Origin: Neobacillus sp. SuZ13
GTDB lineage: Bacteria > Bacillota > Bacilli > Bacillales > Cytobacillaceae
NCBI RefSeq assembly: GCF_030123365.1
Contig: NZ_CP126107.1
Location: forward strand, 605,501 to 669,500
Direction of reading: 5' to 3'
DNA: 64,000 nucleotides
Shown: piece after piece, positions 25,671 to 35,325 of the stretch
How the letters are laid out: each line of letters opens with the position of its first letter
Numbering within the stretch: the first letter of the stretch is position 1
Position numbers and translations under genes: made by a program
Notes under the pieces: generated by a model
What the model saw: only the letters and a program-made list of their open reading frames with translations
Database searches by the model: none
Told to the model about the DNA's origin: nothing

Positions 25671-25676
25671 GCTGAT

Positions 25677-27386
25677 TTAAGAATTGATAGGAAGTTTTTT
25701 ATTTAAGAGTCTAAATATTTTTAAAGCTAATTGTATTTGCAATAATTCCTCTGAGTTTTTTAAATCAGTATTTAAGATTTCCTTAATTTTCTCGATTCTG
25801 TAAATAAGCGTATTTCGGTGTAAAAACATCGCCTTTGCTGTTTCACTAATATTAAGGTTATTAATAAAATAGTTCTCTAGCGTAATGATATAACTTGTCC
25901 CATGTAAATGATCATGCTCATAGATTTTCCCAAGGCTTTTCTTGAAAAACTCTTCTAATTCTGAATCTTTGATATTACTATCCAAAAAGTGATAGATGGA
26001 ATGATCCTCATAATGAGATACTCCCCCTCTTATATTAAATTTCTCCATAAGCCGAATAGATTCATTGGCTTCAGAAAAGCTCTTATGAAGGGAATGAATG
26101 GTTTCATACTGACGGCCAATTCCAACTAAGAAGGTTATGTTAGTTATTTCCGTTTCAAGTACATTATAAATTTTATTCCCGTATTGTTTTATCTCATTTA
26201 CCGATAGAGAAGGTTTGTTGTCATTTTGTCCAATCATTATAATGATACGATTGTTTCTATGAAAGCATGTGACCTCAGCGTTTGAATAGTTCGAAAGATT
26301 ATAGACTATGTCCACACATTTTCTGGATCTGTTCTCCAACCGAACCCTCCTTGCAACCATATCATCATAACTGTCATCTTCCTCTGATTCTAAATTAATG
26401 ACTATACAATAGTAACTATAACTCGGATTTAATCCATGCATTTCACTAAAGGTTTGAATAGTTTCGACGGATGTTATTTTTCCAGTTAGTAAATCATCAA
26501 AGAAATCCTGTTTGATTTTTAATTTTACCTCCTCAATCTCCTTTGCCTTTATACGTTCTAGTGCCATTATAGTTGACGCCTGCTCTAAAATAATAAAGTC
26601 AAACTCCGTTAAATCTTGAACAGTCTGCCATACAACAATATATCCATAAATATTATTTGAAACTGCGATAGGGAGGATGCGGCATTTTATTTCCATTCTT
26701 TCTAAGTAATAAATGCGTTGAATACTTTTTTTCATTTCACTTATCTCTTTAGGAACAGACTGAATAAACTCCTTATTGAAAATAGGTCGATTTTTAACAA
26801 GATTGAAGCAGTATGAAAGAGGTACCTTATTATTTAGATGTTCTGTATAGTGAAGCAATTTCCAATCCGGGTCAACGAAAATAATTGGATTATTAATAGA
26901 ACCCGATAACATGGAAGAAATCCTTTCAATCCCTCCGCCCTCCAGTGTAATCCGAAAAAATAAGTTATGCATGTCTAGGGTTTTTCTATTTAATAAATCA
27001 TAACGGCCAGATGCTTTCTCATTAATAATAGAAATAACCTTTGATAAGGTATATTCAAAAGGCAGCTCAATCAGTGGAAAACCCAATTCGTTTGCATAAT
27101 CGATCATTTTCTGTGGGAGCTTTTCGAAGTATCGTTTCATTTTAACAACGAGACCAGCGCAATTAATAGCTGAAAGCTCGTTAAGTATTCTAATTTGTAA
27201 ATCCTCATTATCTTTAAAAATATAACCCGTTGATAAAAGGAGTTCATTAGGTGAAAGCCAGTCAAATGCCTCGGGATTTTCAATGATATTTACAATTGAA
27301 ATTTCATTATCAATTCCTTTTTCCCCAGCAACTATCTTTAAGCCATCAATCGCTTGTATTTCAAATAAATCCTTAACGGTCAGCAA
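25677..27386 (-). CDS. PucR family transcriptional regulator
   Basis: A 569-aa regulator. The N-terminal purine-catabolism PucR-type domain (TVKDLFEIQAIDGLKIVAGEKGIDNEISIVNIIENPEAFDWLSPNELLLSTGY) is followed by a GGDEF-like/CdaR middle region and a C-terminal HTH_30 helix-turn-helix (NNLNISETAKAMFLHRNTLIYRIEKIKEIL, about residues 520-550). B. subtilis PucR controls purine degradation genes. Divergent orientation to the allH-fdrA-allG operon makes it the likely regulator of that operon. The start is TTG 27386, 6 nt after AAAGGAGTG; the ATG-initiated frame to 27440 has no RBS. Confidence 0.88.
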   Translation of the reverse strand: MLTVKDLFEIQAIDGLKIVAGEKGIDNEISIVNIIENPEAFDWLSPNELLLSTGYIFKDNEDLQIRILNELSAINCAGLVVKMKRYFEKLPQKMIDYANELGFPLIELPFEYTLSKVISIINEKASGRYDLLNRKTLDMHNLFFRITLEGGGIERISSMLSGSINNPIIFVDPDWKLLHYTEHLNNKVPLSYCFNLVKNRPIFNKEFIQSVPKEISEMKKSIQRIYYLERMEIKCRILPIAVSNNIYGYIVVWQTVQDLTEFDFIILEQASTIMALERIKAKEIEEVKLKIKQDFFDDLLTGKITSVETIQTFSEMHGLNPSYSYYCIVINLESEEDDSYDDMVARRVRLENRSRKCVDIVYNLSNYSNAEVTCFHRNNRIIIMIGQNDNKPSLSVNEIKQYGNKIYNVLETEITNITFLVGIGRQYETIHSLHKSFSEANESIRLMEKFNIRGGVSHYEDHSIYHFLDSNIKDSELEEFFKKSLGKIYEHDHLHGTSYIITLENYFINNLNISETAKAMFLHRNTLIYRIEKIKEILNTDLKNSEELLQIQLALKIFRLLNKKLPINS

Positions 27387-27656
27387 GGTTATCACTCCTT
27401 TGTCGAAAAATCGACATATATAATTGTATAACATGCACAAACGATTTCTACTTTTTTTGGTTTGCTTAAACGATGATGTTTTTATGCATTCTATCTAAAA
27501 TAATCATGTAAGGTCATAACCTGTCAAACTAAAATAGCAGTAAAACAAATTTTTCCCTTTTAGGGAAATGAAAGAGTTGAGGCTAATTTTTATACTGTGC
27601 TTTACAAATATATCCTTTGAAAGGAGCTGCATGTACAGACGTTCCAGATCAATGTT

Positions 27657-28550
27657 GTGCCACAATCGAGGAGTGCGAAATCTGGTGAACTTGGGTTTAT
27701 CGAAAGAATTAATAATTCGGGTTTAACTGGGTTTGTTCATAGCACATTTAAAAGGACTATTAATATCCATTGTCATGAAAATGGAGAATTATTTACGATT
27801 GCCAGCACCCAAATTGATAATGGACCGAATACGCTTGTGATTCATTCTCCCAGCCTGGAAGAATTCAATATCGATGTCAATGATGCAGTGTATGTAAAAA
27901 ATAATGTATTGCACATTTCAAATAAGCTTGCCATATTTACGAATCAAGCTGATAAATGGTTTAGTATTTTACCAGAGTACCCAGCGAACACTGAAAACAT
28001 CAATCGAAATTTAAAAAGAATGGTGGAATACATCGATATCCATGGGAAAGCTGGCGGAATGAAAGAGAAAGTAGTTGGCCAAAGTCCTTTTGAGGCTGAA
28101 ATGTCAAAATTGCTCGAAGAACGAACCAAGTTATTATTAGAGGGATTATTAAATAATCGGATGACCAGTGCCTTGCATCATGCTGTTTCGTTAATTGGTC
28201 TTGGTCCAGGATTAACTCCCTCGGGGGATGACTACCTAGTTGGATTATTTATGATCATTAATTTGAGGAATAGCCCTTTCTATCTACATCAATCATTTTG
28301 TGAAGAAGTGTTGCAGAATGCAAAAAACTTAACAAATGAAATAAGCTATATGGCATTAAAAAAGGCATCAATTGGTCAAGTGAGAGAGTCTGTTATTCAC
28401 TTAATCTATTCCATACTTTATGGAGAAGAAGAAGACTTATTTCTCACTTTAAATAAAGTTCTAACTATCGGCTCTTCATCAGGAACAGATTTAGCCTTAG
28501 GGCTTGTCTGCGGGTTGAAAGCCAATCTTAAAGCAGGAGGTCAATCATGA
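27657..28550 (+). CDS. allH: DUF2877 protein, oxamate carbamoyltransferase subunit AllH-like
   Basis: A 297-aa DUF2877 protein with the family hallmark IGLGPGLTPSGDDYLVGL (about residues 180-197) and SSGTDLALGLVCG near the end. E. coli YlbF/AllH, with FdrA/AllF and YlbE/AllG, forms an oxamate carbamoyltransferase that exchanges oxalurate and phosphate with oxamate and carbamoyl phosphate. The start is uncertain. GTG 27657 has no RBS, and the frame is open further upstream to a CTG (27627) directly after AAAGGAG. The well-placed ATG 27631 is in another frame and stops at 27726. A small indel or point mutation near the N-terminus is possible. The stop overlaps the fdrA ATG (ATGA). Confidence 0.82.
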   Translation: MPQSRSAKSGELGFIERINNSGLTGFVHSTFKRTINIHCHENGELFTIASTQIDNGPNTLVIHSPSLEEFNIDVNDAVYVKNNVLHISNKLAIFTNQADKWFSILPEYPANTENINRNLKRMVEYIDIHGKAGGMKEKVVGQSPFEAEMSKLLEERTKLLLEGLLNNRMTSALHHAVSLIGLGPGLTPSGDDYLVGLFMIINLRNSPFYLHQSFCEEVLQNAKNLTNEISYMALKKASIGQVRESVIHLIYSILYGEEEDLFLTLNKVLTIGSSSGTDLALGLVCGLKANLKAGGQS

Positions 28551-30091
28551 CAGTAAAAGCAATTGTAAAAGCAAAAACCTATTTTGATTCTGTATCTTTG
28601 ATGTCACTGTCAACAAAAGCGAACCAAATAGACGGCGTTGAACAGGCTATTATCGCAATGGGTACAGAAATGAATAAAGAAGTAATGAAAAATGTGGGAT
28701 TAATGACATTCGAAGTAGAAGAGGCAAAATCAAGTGATTTAATCATTGTGGTTAATGCTGCAAATGATGAAATGTGTGAAAGCGCATTCATAGCTATTGA
28801 AGAATTAATGACAAAAAAGGAAACCTCCACTGAGAAAGGTGAAGTCAAATATTCAACAATCACATCCGCATCTCAAGGTATTCCTGAAGCTAATCTAGCA
28901 GTAATTGCTGTAAATGGAGCATATGCCACGAGAGAAGCTAGAAAAGCTCTTGAAAACAATCTCCATGTCATGCTATTTAGCGACAATGTAAGCATAGAAG
29001 ATGAAATTGAGTTAAAGAAATTGGCCCATGAAAAAGGTTTATTAATGATGGGACCAGATTGCGGAACAGCAATAATTGGCAATGTTGCCTTGTGCTTTGC
29101 CAATGCTGTAAGAAAAGGGAACATTGGTATCGTTGGGGCATCAGGAACAGGAAGCCAAGAAGTAAGTGTACGTATTCATGAATTCGGCGGTGGAATCACA
29201 CAGATGATTGGAACTGGCGGTAGAGATTTAAAAGAGGAAATTGGCGGAATCATGATGCTTGATGGTATCAAAGCACTTGAGAAGGATGAGACCACGAAAG
29301 TCATTGTTCTTGTATCAAAGCCACCTGCACCAAGTGTTGAAGAGAAAGTATTAGCGCAAATAAAACAATGCAAGAAACCAGTTGTTGTTTGGTTTGTTGG
29401 TGGAGATGAAGAGAAGGTCAAACAAGCTGGCGGACATTTTGCGAAAATGTCTAAAGAGGCTGCGCTTAAAGCGGTATTGTTGGCTGGTGCTGATGAAAGC
29501 AAAATTAATAAACGGGCACTAAACATACCACTTATTGAAGAGGTCCGCACCAAATTAACACCAGAACAAAAATATATCCGCGGGCTATTCAGCGGCGGTA
29601 CCCTTTGCGACGAGGCCATGAATGCTGCAATCGAGAAGTTCGATAATGTCTATAGTAATATCCAAAGAGATCCTAACTATCGCTTGAAAGATAAAAATAT
29701 TAGTCAAGAACACACATTTATTGATTTTGGTGATGATGAGTTCACACAAGGTAAGCCACATCCAATGATTGATCCGTCCACAAGAATTTCAAGATTTATC
29801 CAAGAAGCGAAAGATCCATCCGTTGGTGTAATCGTCATGGACTTTGTTTTAGGATATGGGGCACATGAAGACCCAGTTGGAGCAATGCTTCCTGCAATCA
29901 TTGAGGCAAAGCAAAATGCGGAACAAGAGGGAAGGCATCTTGAAATTATCGGATACGTTCTTGGAACAGATTTGGATCCTCAAAACCTTGAAGAACAGGT
30001 AGAAAAGCTGTTAGCTGCAGGTGTGACACATGCCAGCAGCAGCCAAAATGCAGGCCTTTTGGCAAGAGAATTTGTTGTGAAGGGAGAATAA
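28547..30091 (+). CDS. fdrA: FdrA/AllF, acyl-CoA synthetase-like subunit of oxamate carbamoyltransferase
   Basis: A 514-aa protein of the FdrA family, built like succinyl-CoA synthetase alpha/beta domains. A CoA-binding-like Rossmann region carries GPDCGTAIIGNVALCFAN and IVGASGTGSQEVSVRIHEFGGGITQMIGTGGRDL (about residues 168-225). The C-terminal ligase-like domain has GLFSGGTLCDEAMNAA and VIVMDFVLGYGAHEDPVGAMLPAI. In E. coli it acts with AllG and AllH. It is translationally coupled to both neighbours (4-bp overlap upstream, 3-bp gap downstream). Confidence 0.9.
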   Translation: MTVKAIVKAKTYFDSVSLMSLSTKANQIDGVEQAIIAMGTEMNKEVMKNVGLMTFEVEEAKSSDLIIVVNAANDEMCESAFIAIEELMTKKETSTEKGEVKYSTITSASQGIPEANLAVIAVNGAYATREARKALENNLHVMLFSDNVSIEDEIELKKLAHEKGLLMMGPDCGTAIIGNVALCFANAVRKGNIGIVGASGTGSQEVSVRIHEFGGGITQMIGTGGRDLKEEIGGIMMLDGIKALEKDETTKVIVLVSKPPAPSVEEKVLAQIKQCKKPVVVWFVGGDEEKVKQAGGHFAKMSKEAALKAVLLAGADESKINKRALNIPLIEEVRTKLTPEQKYIRGLFSGGTLCDEAMNAAIEKFDNVYSNIQRDPNYRLKDKNISQEHTFIDFGDDEFTQGKPHPMIDPSTRISRFIQEAKDPSVGVIVMDFVLGYGAHEDPVGAMLPAIIEAKQNAEQEGRHLEIIGYVLGTDLDPQNLEEQVEKLLAAGVTHASSSQNAGLLAREFVVKGE

Positions 30092-30094
30092 GCC

Positions 30095-31522
30095 ATGAGT
30101 AAAATAAATGAGCTTTTTAATCAAAAACTTAATGTTATTAACGTGGGAATCGAGTCATTTAAGGATGATTTAGTAAAACAAAATACAGAAGTAACTCATC
30201 TAGAGTGGACCCCGCCAGGCAGAGGCAACCCTGAACTTATTGCAGCCCTTGATATGCTTGAGGATCCGTCTATTCTTGAAAAAATTGAAGCAGCAAATAG
30301 GGTAGCTGTTGAAAGAATTATTAACTCACAGCCAGTATTAGTTGGTTTTGAAAAAGCAATTGATTGTGTGCCAGGTATGACAAAATCAACGATTCTTCAC
30401 GCAGGACCTCCAATAACTTGGGATAAAATGAATGGTCCGATGAGGGGGGCTGTTACTGGGGCAATTGTATTTGAAGGACTTGCAAAGGATTTAGAAGAAG
30501 CGGCAGAACTGGCTGCATCTGGTGAAATTACCTTCTCTCCATGTCATGAGCACAACTGTGTTGGCTCAATGGCTGGTGTAACATCTGCTTCGATGTATAT
30601 GCACATTGTAGAGAATAAAACCTATGGGAATCTTGCTTACACAAACTTGAGTGAGCAGCTTTCAAAAATCCTTCGAATGGGTGCTAATGATCAAAGTGTG
30701 ATTGACCGTTTAGTTTGGATGCGCGATGTTTTCGGTCCAATCCTAAGTGCAGCGATGAAGTTAAATTCGAATGGAATTGATTTGCGTTTAATGCTTGCTC
30801 AAGCCCTTCATATGGGTGACGAGTGTCATAACCGCAACGTTGCTGGAACAACGCTTTTAATCCAGGCGTTAACACCTTATATTATTCAAACAGATTTTAC
30901 ACTTGAACAAAAACGAGAAGTATTTGAGTTTGTTGCAAGCAGTGATTATTTCTCTGGTCCAACTTGGATGGCCCTTGCAAAATGTGCTCTTGATGCAGCA
31001 CATGGCATTGAAAATAGTACGATTGTAACAACAATGGCACGTAATGGTACTGAATTCGGTATCCGTGTAAGTGGAATTCCGGGAAATACATGGTTTACAG
31101 GTCCGGCGCAAAAAGTAATTGGTCCAATGTTTGCCGGCTACAAGCCTGAAGATTCTGGATTGGATATTGGGGATAGCGCAATCACTGAAACTTATGGAAT
31201 CGGTGGATTTGCGATGGCTACAGCCCCTGCTATTGTTGCTCTTGTAGGCGGAACAATCGATGACGCAATTGGCTACTCTAAAAAAATGAAAGAAATTACA
31301 ACAACAGAAAATCCAAACGTAACGATTCCTTTGTTGAAATTCATGGGTATTCCGACTGGAATCGATGTTCGAAAGGTTGTTCAGACGGGAATCATGCCAA
31401 TCATTAATACAGCAATAGCCCATAAGGAAGCTGGAATTGGAATGATTGGAGCAGGAATCACTAATCCTCCAGTTGAAGCGTTTGAAAAGGCATTACTTGC
31501 TCTAAGCGAAAACATTAAGTAA
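30095..31522 (+). CDS. allG: DUF1116 protein, oxamate carbamoyltransferase subunit AllG-like
   Basis: A 475-aa DUF1116 (YlbE/AllG) protein with EWTPPGRGNPELIAALD (about residues 37-53), SPCHEHNCVGSMAGVTSASM (about 149-168), LHMGDECHNRN and GIPGNTWFTGPAQKVIG. It is the third partner of the AllFGH complex. A perfect hairpin follows the stop, before the ankyrin-TPR gene. Confidence 0.9.
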   Translation: MSKINELFNQKLNVINVGIESFKDDLVKQNTEVTHLEWTPPGRGNPELIAALDMLEDPSILEKIEAANRVAVERIINSQPVLVGFEKAIDCVPGMTKSTILHAGPPITWDKMNGPMRGAVTGAIVFEGLAKDLEEAAELAASGEITFSPCHEHNCVGSMAGVTSASMYMHIVENKTYGNLAYTNLSEQLSKILRMGANDQSVIDRLVWMRDVFGPILSAAMKLNSNGIDLRLMLAQALHMGDECHNRNVAGTTLLIQALTPYIIQTDFTLEQKREVFEFVASSDYFSGPTWMALAKCALDAAHGIENSTIVTTMARNGTEFGIRVSGIPGNTWFTGPAQKVIGPMFAGYKPEDSGLDIGDSAITETYGIGGFAMATAPAIVALVGGTIDDAIGYSKKMKEITTTENPNVTIPLLKFMGIPTGIDVRKVVQTGIMPIINTAIAHKEAGIGMIGAGITNPPVEAFEKALLALSENIK

Positions 31523-31526
31523 TAGA

Positions 31527-31555
31527 TTCTGGTCCTAATTCTGTTAGGACCAGAA
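31527..31555 (+). other. Intra-operon RNA hairpin after allG
   Basis: TTCTGGTCCTAA/TTAGGACCAGAA is a perfect 12-bp stem with a 5-nt loop, without a T-run. It could stabilise the upstream mRNA, be a processing site, or be a partial terminator. Confidence 0.65.
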
Positions 31556-31621
31556 CCGATTTTAATCTTATTTAAATTGATAGACTTCATGTTGGGAACA
31601 CAACAAAAGGAGAGAATGGCA

Positions 31622-32812
31622 TTGGAAAATCATTCCTTACACAGTAAACTGATTGAAGCAAGTGAGCAGGGTAATCTAGCAACTGCAAAACAGCTTTTAG
31701 ATGATGGTGCAGACGTATACTATAAAGATACCGCAGGTCGAACAGCGTTAATGGCAGCAACACAAAAAAATCAAATTGATGTAGTTAAATTATTACTTGA
31801 GGCCGGCAGTGATGTAAATACACGAGATATAACACAGCTAACTCCATTTATTTGTTCCGGTGCAAACGGATTTCATGAAATTTTAAGCTTAATGCTCCAG
31901 TATGGTGCGGATTTAAATAGTGTGAACCGTTTTGGAGGCACTGCATTGCTTCCATCTAGTGAGAAAGGCTATTTGAAAACCGTTCAAGTCTGTTTGGATG
32001 CTGGGGTTCCGGTAAATCATGTGAACAATTTAGGCTGGTCCGCTCTACTTGAGTCCGTGATTCTGGGTAATGGCGGTCGGTTATATTCCGATATCATTCA
32101 AGAACTAGTAAACGCCGGTGCAGATGTGTTTCTCCCTGATAGAGATGGGAAATCAGCATTAAAGCACGCAAAAGAAATGGGCCACGATAAGATTTTAGCC
32201 ATCTTGAACAAGGAATTTGAAGAAAATAATGAATCTATTAAAAAGGCTAAACATTTTGCAAGAAGCGGTCATTATGAGGAAGCTATCTTGGAAATTGAAA
32301 AGGACCTTGAACATAATAGTCATAACCTTGATTTGATTTACTACAAAGGCTATTTCTTACAAGAATTAAAGAGATATGAGGAAGCACTTGAGGAATACAA
32401 CAAAGCATTAGCTCTTGACCCAATGGATTTAGACTTCTATTTCTATACGGCCAATTGTTTAAGAGCAATGAGGAAACCGAAGGAAGCGCTTTCGGAGTAT
32501 GATAAAGCTTGTGCATTAAACACTACAGAAACTTTTTATCGTTATCATAAATCCAATTACCTGAGAGAACTAGGCAGGCATGAGGACGCTGTTGTTGAAA
32601 TGGACAAATTACTTGCACTAATGCCAAAACGCTATGATTTTTCTTTCCATAAGGCAAACAGTCTTAGGGCTCTAGGTAAACATCAGGAAGCAATTGAAGA
32701 AATTGAGAATGCGATTGCAAATGATCCGACTAACCCGTTATATCATTTGCATAAGGAACAATCTCTTGAATTGCTAGTGAAACAAGCAAACGAAAGCAAG
32801 GGGGAAATTTGA
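31622..32812 (+). CDS. Ankyrin-repeat plus TPR protein in the carbamoyltransferase operon
   Basis: A protein of about 396 aa with two repeat modules. Residues 1-205 form about six ankyrin repeats (DTAGRTALMAATQKNQIDVVKLLLEAGSDVN; NRFGGTALLPSSEKGYLKTVQVCLDAGVPVN; DRDGKSALKHAKEMGHDKIL). Residues about 215-385 form about five TPR repeats (YYKGYFLQELKRYEEALEEYNKALALDP and similar). No catalytic motif, signal peptide or membrane segment is visible. The start is probably TTG 31622, 8 nt after AAAAGGAGA; ATG 31616 is too close to the RBS. Its stop overlaps the carbamate kinase ATG (TGATG), so the two are translated together. It may scaffold or regulate the AllFGH or kinase proteins; the function is unknown. 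Confidence 0.85.
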   Translation: MENHSLHSKLIEASEQGNLATAKQLLDDGADVYYKDTAGRTALMAATQKNQIDVVKLLLEAGSDVNTRDITQLTPFICSGANGFHEILSLMLQYGADLNSVNRFGGTALLPSSEKGYLKTVQVCLDAGVPVNHVNNLGWSALLESVILGNGGRLYSDIIQELVNAGADVFLPDRDGKSALKHAKEMGHDKILAILNKEFEENNESIKKAKHFARSGHYEEAILEIEKDLEHNSHNLDLIYYKGYFLQELKRYEEALEEYNKALALDPMDLDFYFYTANCLRAMRKPKEALSEYDKACALNTTETFYRYHKSNYLRELGRHEDAVVEMDKLLALMPKRYDFSFHKANSLRALGKHQEAIEEIENAIANDPTNPLYHLHKEQSLELLVKQANESKGEI

Positions 32813-33762
32813 TGGGAAAATTAGTAATAGTTGCAATTGGAGGAAACTCATTAGTCCGCGATAATGGCCGTGATACGGTTCAGGACCAATACGAAGCGGT
32901 GTGCGAAACCGCAGTAAATATTGCCGATATGGTTGCGGAAGGCTTCAGTGTAGTAGTCACCCACGGTAATGGTCCACAAGTAGGTTTTGGACTTAGACGG
33001 TCGGAAATTGCGAATGAAGTCACTGGTATGCCGGTAGTTCCACTAGTCAATTGTGGGGCAGATACGCAAGGCGGTATTGGCTATCAAATTCAACAGGCCT
33101 TAATCAATGAATTTGCCAAGAGGAGTATTAACAAAAAGGTCGCTACGGTTATTACACAGGTAGAAGTAAGTATTGATGACCCCAATTTTAAAAATCCGAC
33201 AAAACCTGTAGGGGCATTTTTTACACTAGAGCAGGCTGAAGAAATGAAAAAAGAACATCCAGACTGGAGTTTCATAGAAGATTCAGGCCGCGGCTATCGA
33301 AGAGTGGTCCCTTCACCAAAACCAATTAACATTGTGGAAAAAGATGCGATTAAAACATTAATCGATGCTGGGTTTGTGGTTATCGCTGTTGGAGGCGGCG
33401 GGATTCCTGTAGTAAGGAACAATAACAATGCGTTTGAGGGAATTGACGCAGTCATTGATAAGGATTTTGCAACGAGTCTACTAGCAGAACAGGTTCAAGC
33501 GGAAACATTGATCATTACCACGGGTGTTTCGAGAGTTTGTATTAACTTTGGCAAGCCAAATCAAAAGGCACTTGAAAAGATTACATTTGAAGAAACCAAA
33601 CAATATGTACTTGAAAACCACTTTCCTCCAGGAAGCATGCTTCCTAAAATTGAGGCTAGCTTAAGTTTTTTGGAAAAAAATGGTTCGAGGGTCATTATCA
33701 CAAACCCAGAAAGCTTAAAAGAAGCAATCAATGAAGGCGCAGGAACTCATATTGTAAGGTAA
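32812..33762 (+). CDS. Carbamate kinase
   Basis: A 316-aa amino-acid-kinase-fold enzyme that makes ATP from carbamoyl phosphate and ADP, releasing carbamate. Visible are AIGGNSL (about residues 7-13), VVTHGNGPQVGFGLRR (about 47-62), VGGGGIPVV and the C-terminal FPPGSMLPKIEASLSFL. E. coli YbcF/AllK is the counterpart beside fdrA-ylbE-ylbF. Here it closes the energy-yielding branch: carbamoyl phosphate from AllFGH becomes ATP, CO2 and ammonia. The ATG at 32812 follows AAGGGGG; no arginine deiminase genes are nearby. Confidence 0.92.
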   Translation: MGKLVIVAIGGNSLVRDNGRDTVQDQYEAVCETAVNIADMVAEGFSVVVTHGNGPQVGFGLRRSEIANEVTGMPVVPLVNCGADTQGGIGYQIQQALINEFAKRSINKKVATVITQVEVSIDDPNFKNPTKPVGAFFTLEQAEEMKKEHPDWSFIEDSGRGYRRVVPSPKPINIVEKDAIKTLIDAGFVVIAVGGGGIPVVRNNNNAFEGIDAVIDKDFATSLLAEQVQAETLIITTGVSRVCINFGKPNQKALEKITFEETKQYVLENHFPPGSMLPKIEASLSFLEKNGSRVIITNPESLKEAINEGAGTHIVR

Positions 33763-33795
33763 TGGATAAATTTAGCTAAGCAAGGAGATGTAAAT

Positions 33796-35247
33796 ATGGA
33801 AGAAGCTAAAATTGAAAAAGCCTATGATAAATATAAATCATATGGTTATTCAGATGATTTACTTCCAAAGAAGCCTAGCCAAAGAGATTGGGGCATATCA
33901 AACTATACGACACTATGGATGGGCGCCGTCCATAATATCATGTCTTATATGACAGTAGCAGGATTCTTTATTCTAGGATTAAATACAAAGCAAGTACTAT
34001 TAGCCGTCATGCTTTCAGCAGTTATTGTATCAACATTTTATGTTTTAAACGGTTATTCAGCATCAAAGTATGGCCTCCCATTTGCAATGCTTCTTCGAGA
34101 TACCTTTGGAGTAAAAGGAGCCATTATCCCTGCGTTATGTCGTGGTCTAATAGCCGGTTTGGTATTCTTTGGTACTACCACTGTCGTTGGGGCGGAATCT
34201 TTGAATGTTATTTTTGCGAGATTCATTCCGAATTATATGTCCTTAGGTGGAGATTTTAATATTTTTGGCTTAACTGTTCCTACCATGATTTCCTATGCCA
34301 TTCTTTGGACGATTACCGTTCTATTGTTCTTAGGTGGAATGAATGTTTTGGGTAAGTTTGGAAACTGGTCTTCACCTGTTGTTTACGTATTTATCATTGG
34401 TGCGGCAGTTTGGGCAATCAACATGGCGGGTGGTTTTGGACCAATTTTATCGTATGTACCGAAAGATCCGTCCTCTAGCCCACTTGTTTTTATTGCCTGC
34501 GTAAGTGCGTTAGTATCTAACTGGGCCGGTCCAGTGGTTAACATGGCTGATTTTACTCATCGAGCTAAATCGCCAAGAGACGTTATTATTGGGTTACCAC
34601 TAGGATTTATTTTCTCATATATTCTCTTTGCCATCACTTGTGTTGCTCTAATTGCTGGTACTGAAATTGCATTTGGTGAGCCTATTTTCAATATCGTTCA
34701 TGCGCTTGATAAAATTGAAAATACATTTTCTGTAGTAGTATTAATATTAGCCCTAAACGTTGGTGCTACGGCGTTTGTTGTGTTTGCAAACCTATTGCCT
34801 TCAGGATTACAAATGACATCTCTATTTCCAAAAAGATTTACTGTAAAGTCAGCAGGTATCTTGACAGCGATTGTTGGAACCTTAATTTTACCATGGAAGC
34901 TTGTATCTAGCACAACAACATTGTTCTTCTTCTATAGCTTTATTGGATCTATCTTTGGACCAATCGCAGGGATTATGCTTTCCAGCTTCTATATTCATCG
35001 TAAGGGAAAGCTAAACCTTGATAATATTTATGTACCACAAGGCAGTAATGGGGAGTTTAAGAACGGCTATAATCCAATTGCAATGGGTGTTTTAGCAATG
35101 AGCTTCATTCTTCCAATGTCAGGTGCATTTCTTAAGAATGTTCCACTTTTAGCTAAAATGAATGATTTTGCATTCTTTAGTGGTTTGATTGTTTCGTTTA
35201 TTCTATACACTATTTTTGGAAAGTATAGTAAACCGAATAACCAATAG
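33796..35247 (+). CDS. NCS1 family purine/cytosine/allantoin-type permease
   Basis: A 483-aa nucleobase:cation symporter-1 family transporter with about 12 membrane segments. N-terminal NYTTLWMGAVHNIMSYMTVAGFF, central NWAGPVVNMADFTHRAKS and NLLPSGLQMTSLFPK are typical of the CodB/PucI group. It lies between carbamate kinase and a guanine-deaminase-like gene and presumably imports the nitrogen heterocycle of this pathway. It is paralogous to the leftward permease at 40351. Confidence 0.9.
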   Translation: MEEAKIEKAYDKYKSYGYSDDLLPKKPSQRDWGISNYTTLWMGAVHNIMSYMTVAGFFILGLNTKQVLLAVMLSAVIVSTFYVLNGYSASKYGLPFAMLLRDTFGVKGAIIPALCRGLIAGLVFFGTTTVVGAESLNVIFARFIPNYMSLGGDFNIFGLTVPTMISYAILWTITVLLFLGGMNVLGKFGNWSSPVVYVFIIGAAVWAINMAGGFGPILSYVPKDPSSSPLVFIACVSALVSNWAGPVVNMADFTHRAKSPRDVIIGLPLGFIFSYILFAITCVALIAGTEIAFGEPIFNIVHALDKIENTFSVVVLILALNVGATAFVVFANLLPSGLQMTSLFPKRFTVKSAGILTAIVGTLILPWKLVSSTTTLFFFYSFIGSIFGPIAGIMLSSFYIHRKGKLNLDNIYVPQGSNGEFKNGYNPIAMGVLAMSFILPMSGAFLKNVPLLAKMNDFAFFSGLIVSFILYTIFGKYSKPNNQ

Positions 35248-35325
35248 TTTTTTTGTAGAAGCATAGTCAAAGTTTTTAAGGATATTTATTAAAATTTCTG
35301 TTCAATAAATAATAGGAGGAATTTA

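Noticed and set aside
30869..31423. 184-aa antisense frame in allG
   Set aside because: Cys/His/Asn-rich translation typical of the complement of a coding strand; no start signals or recognisable domain.
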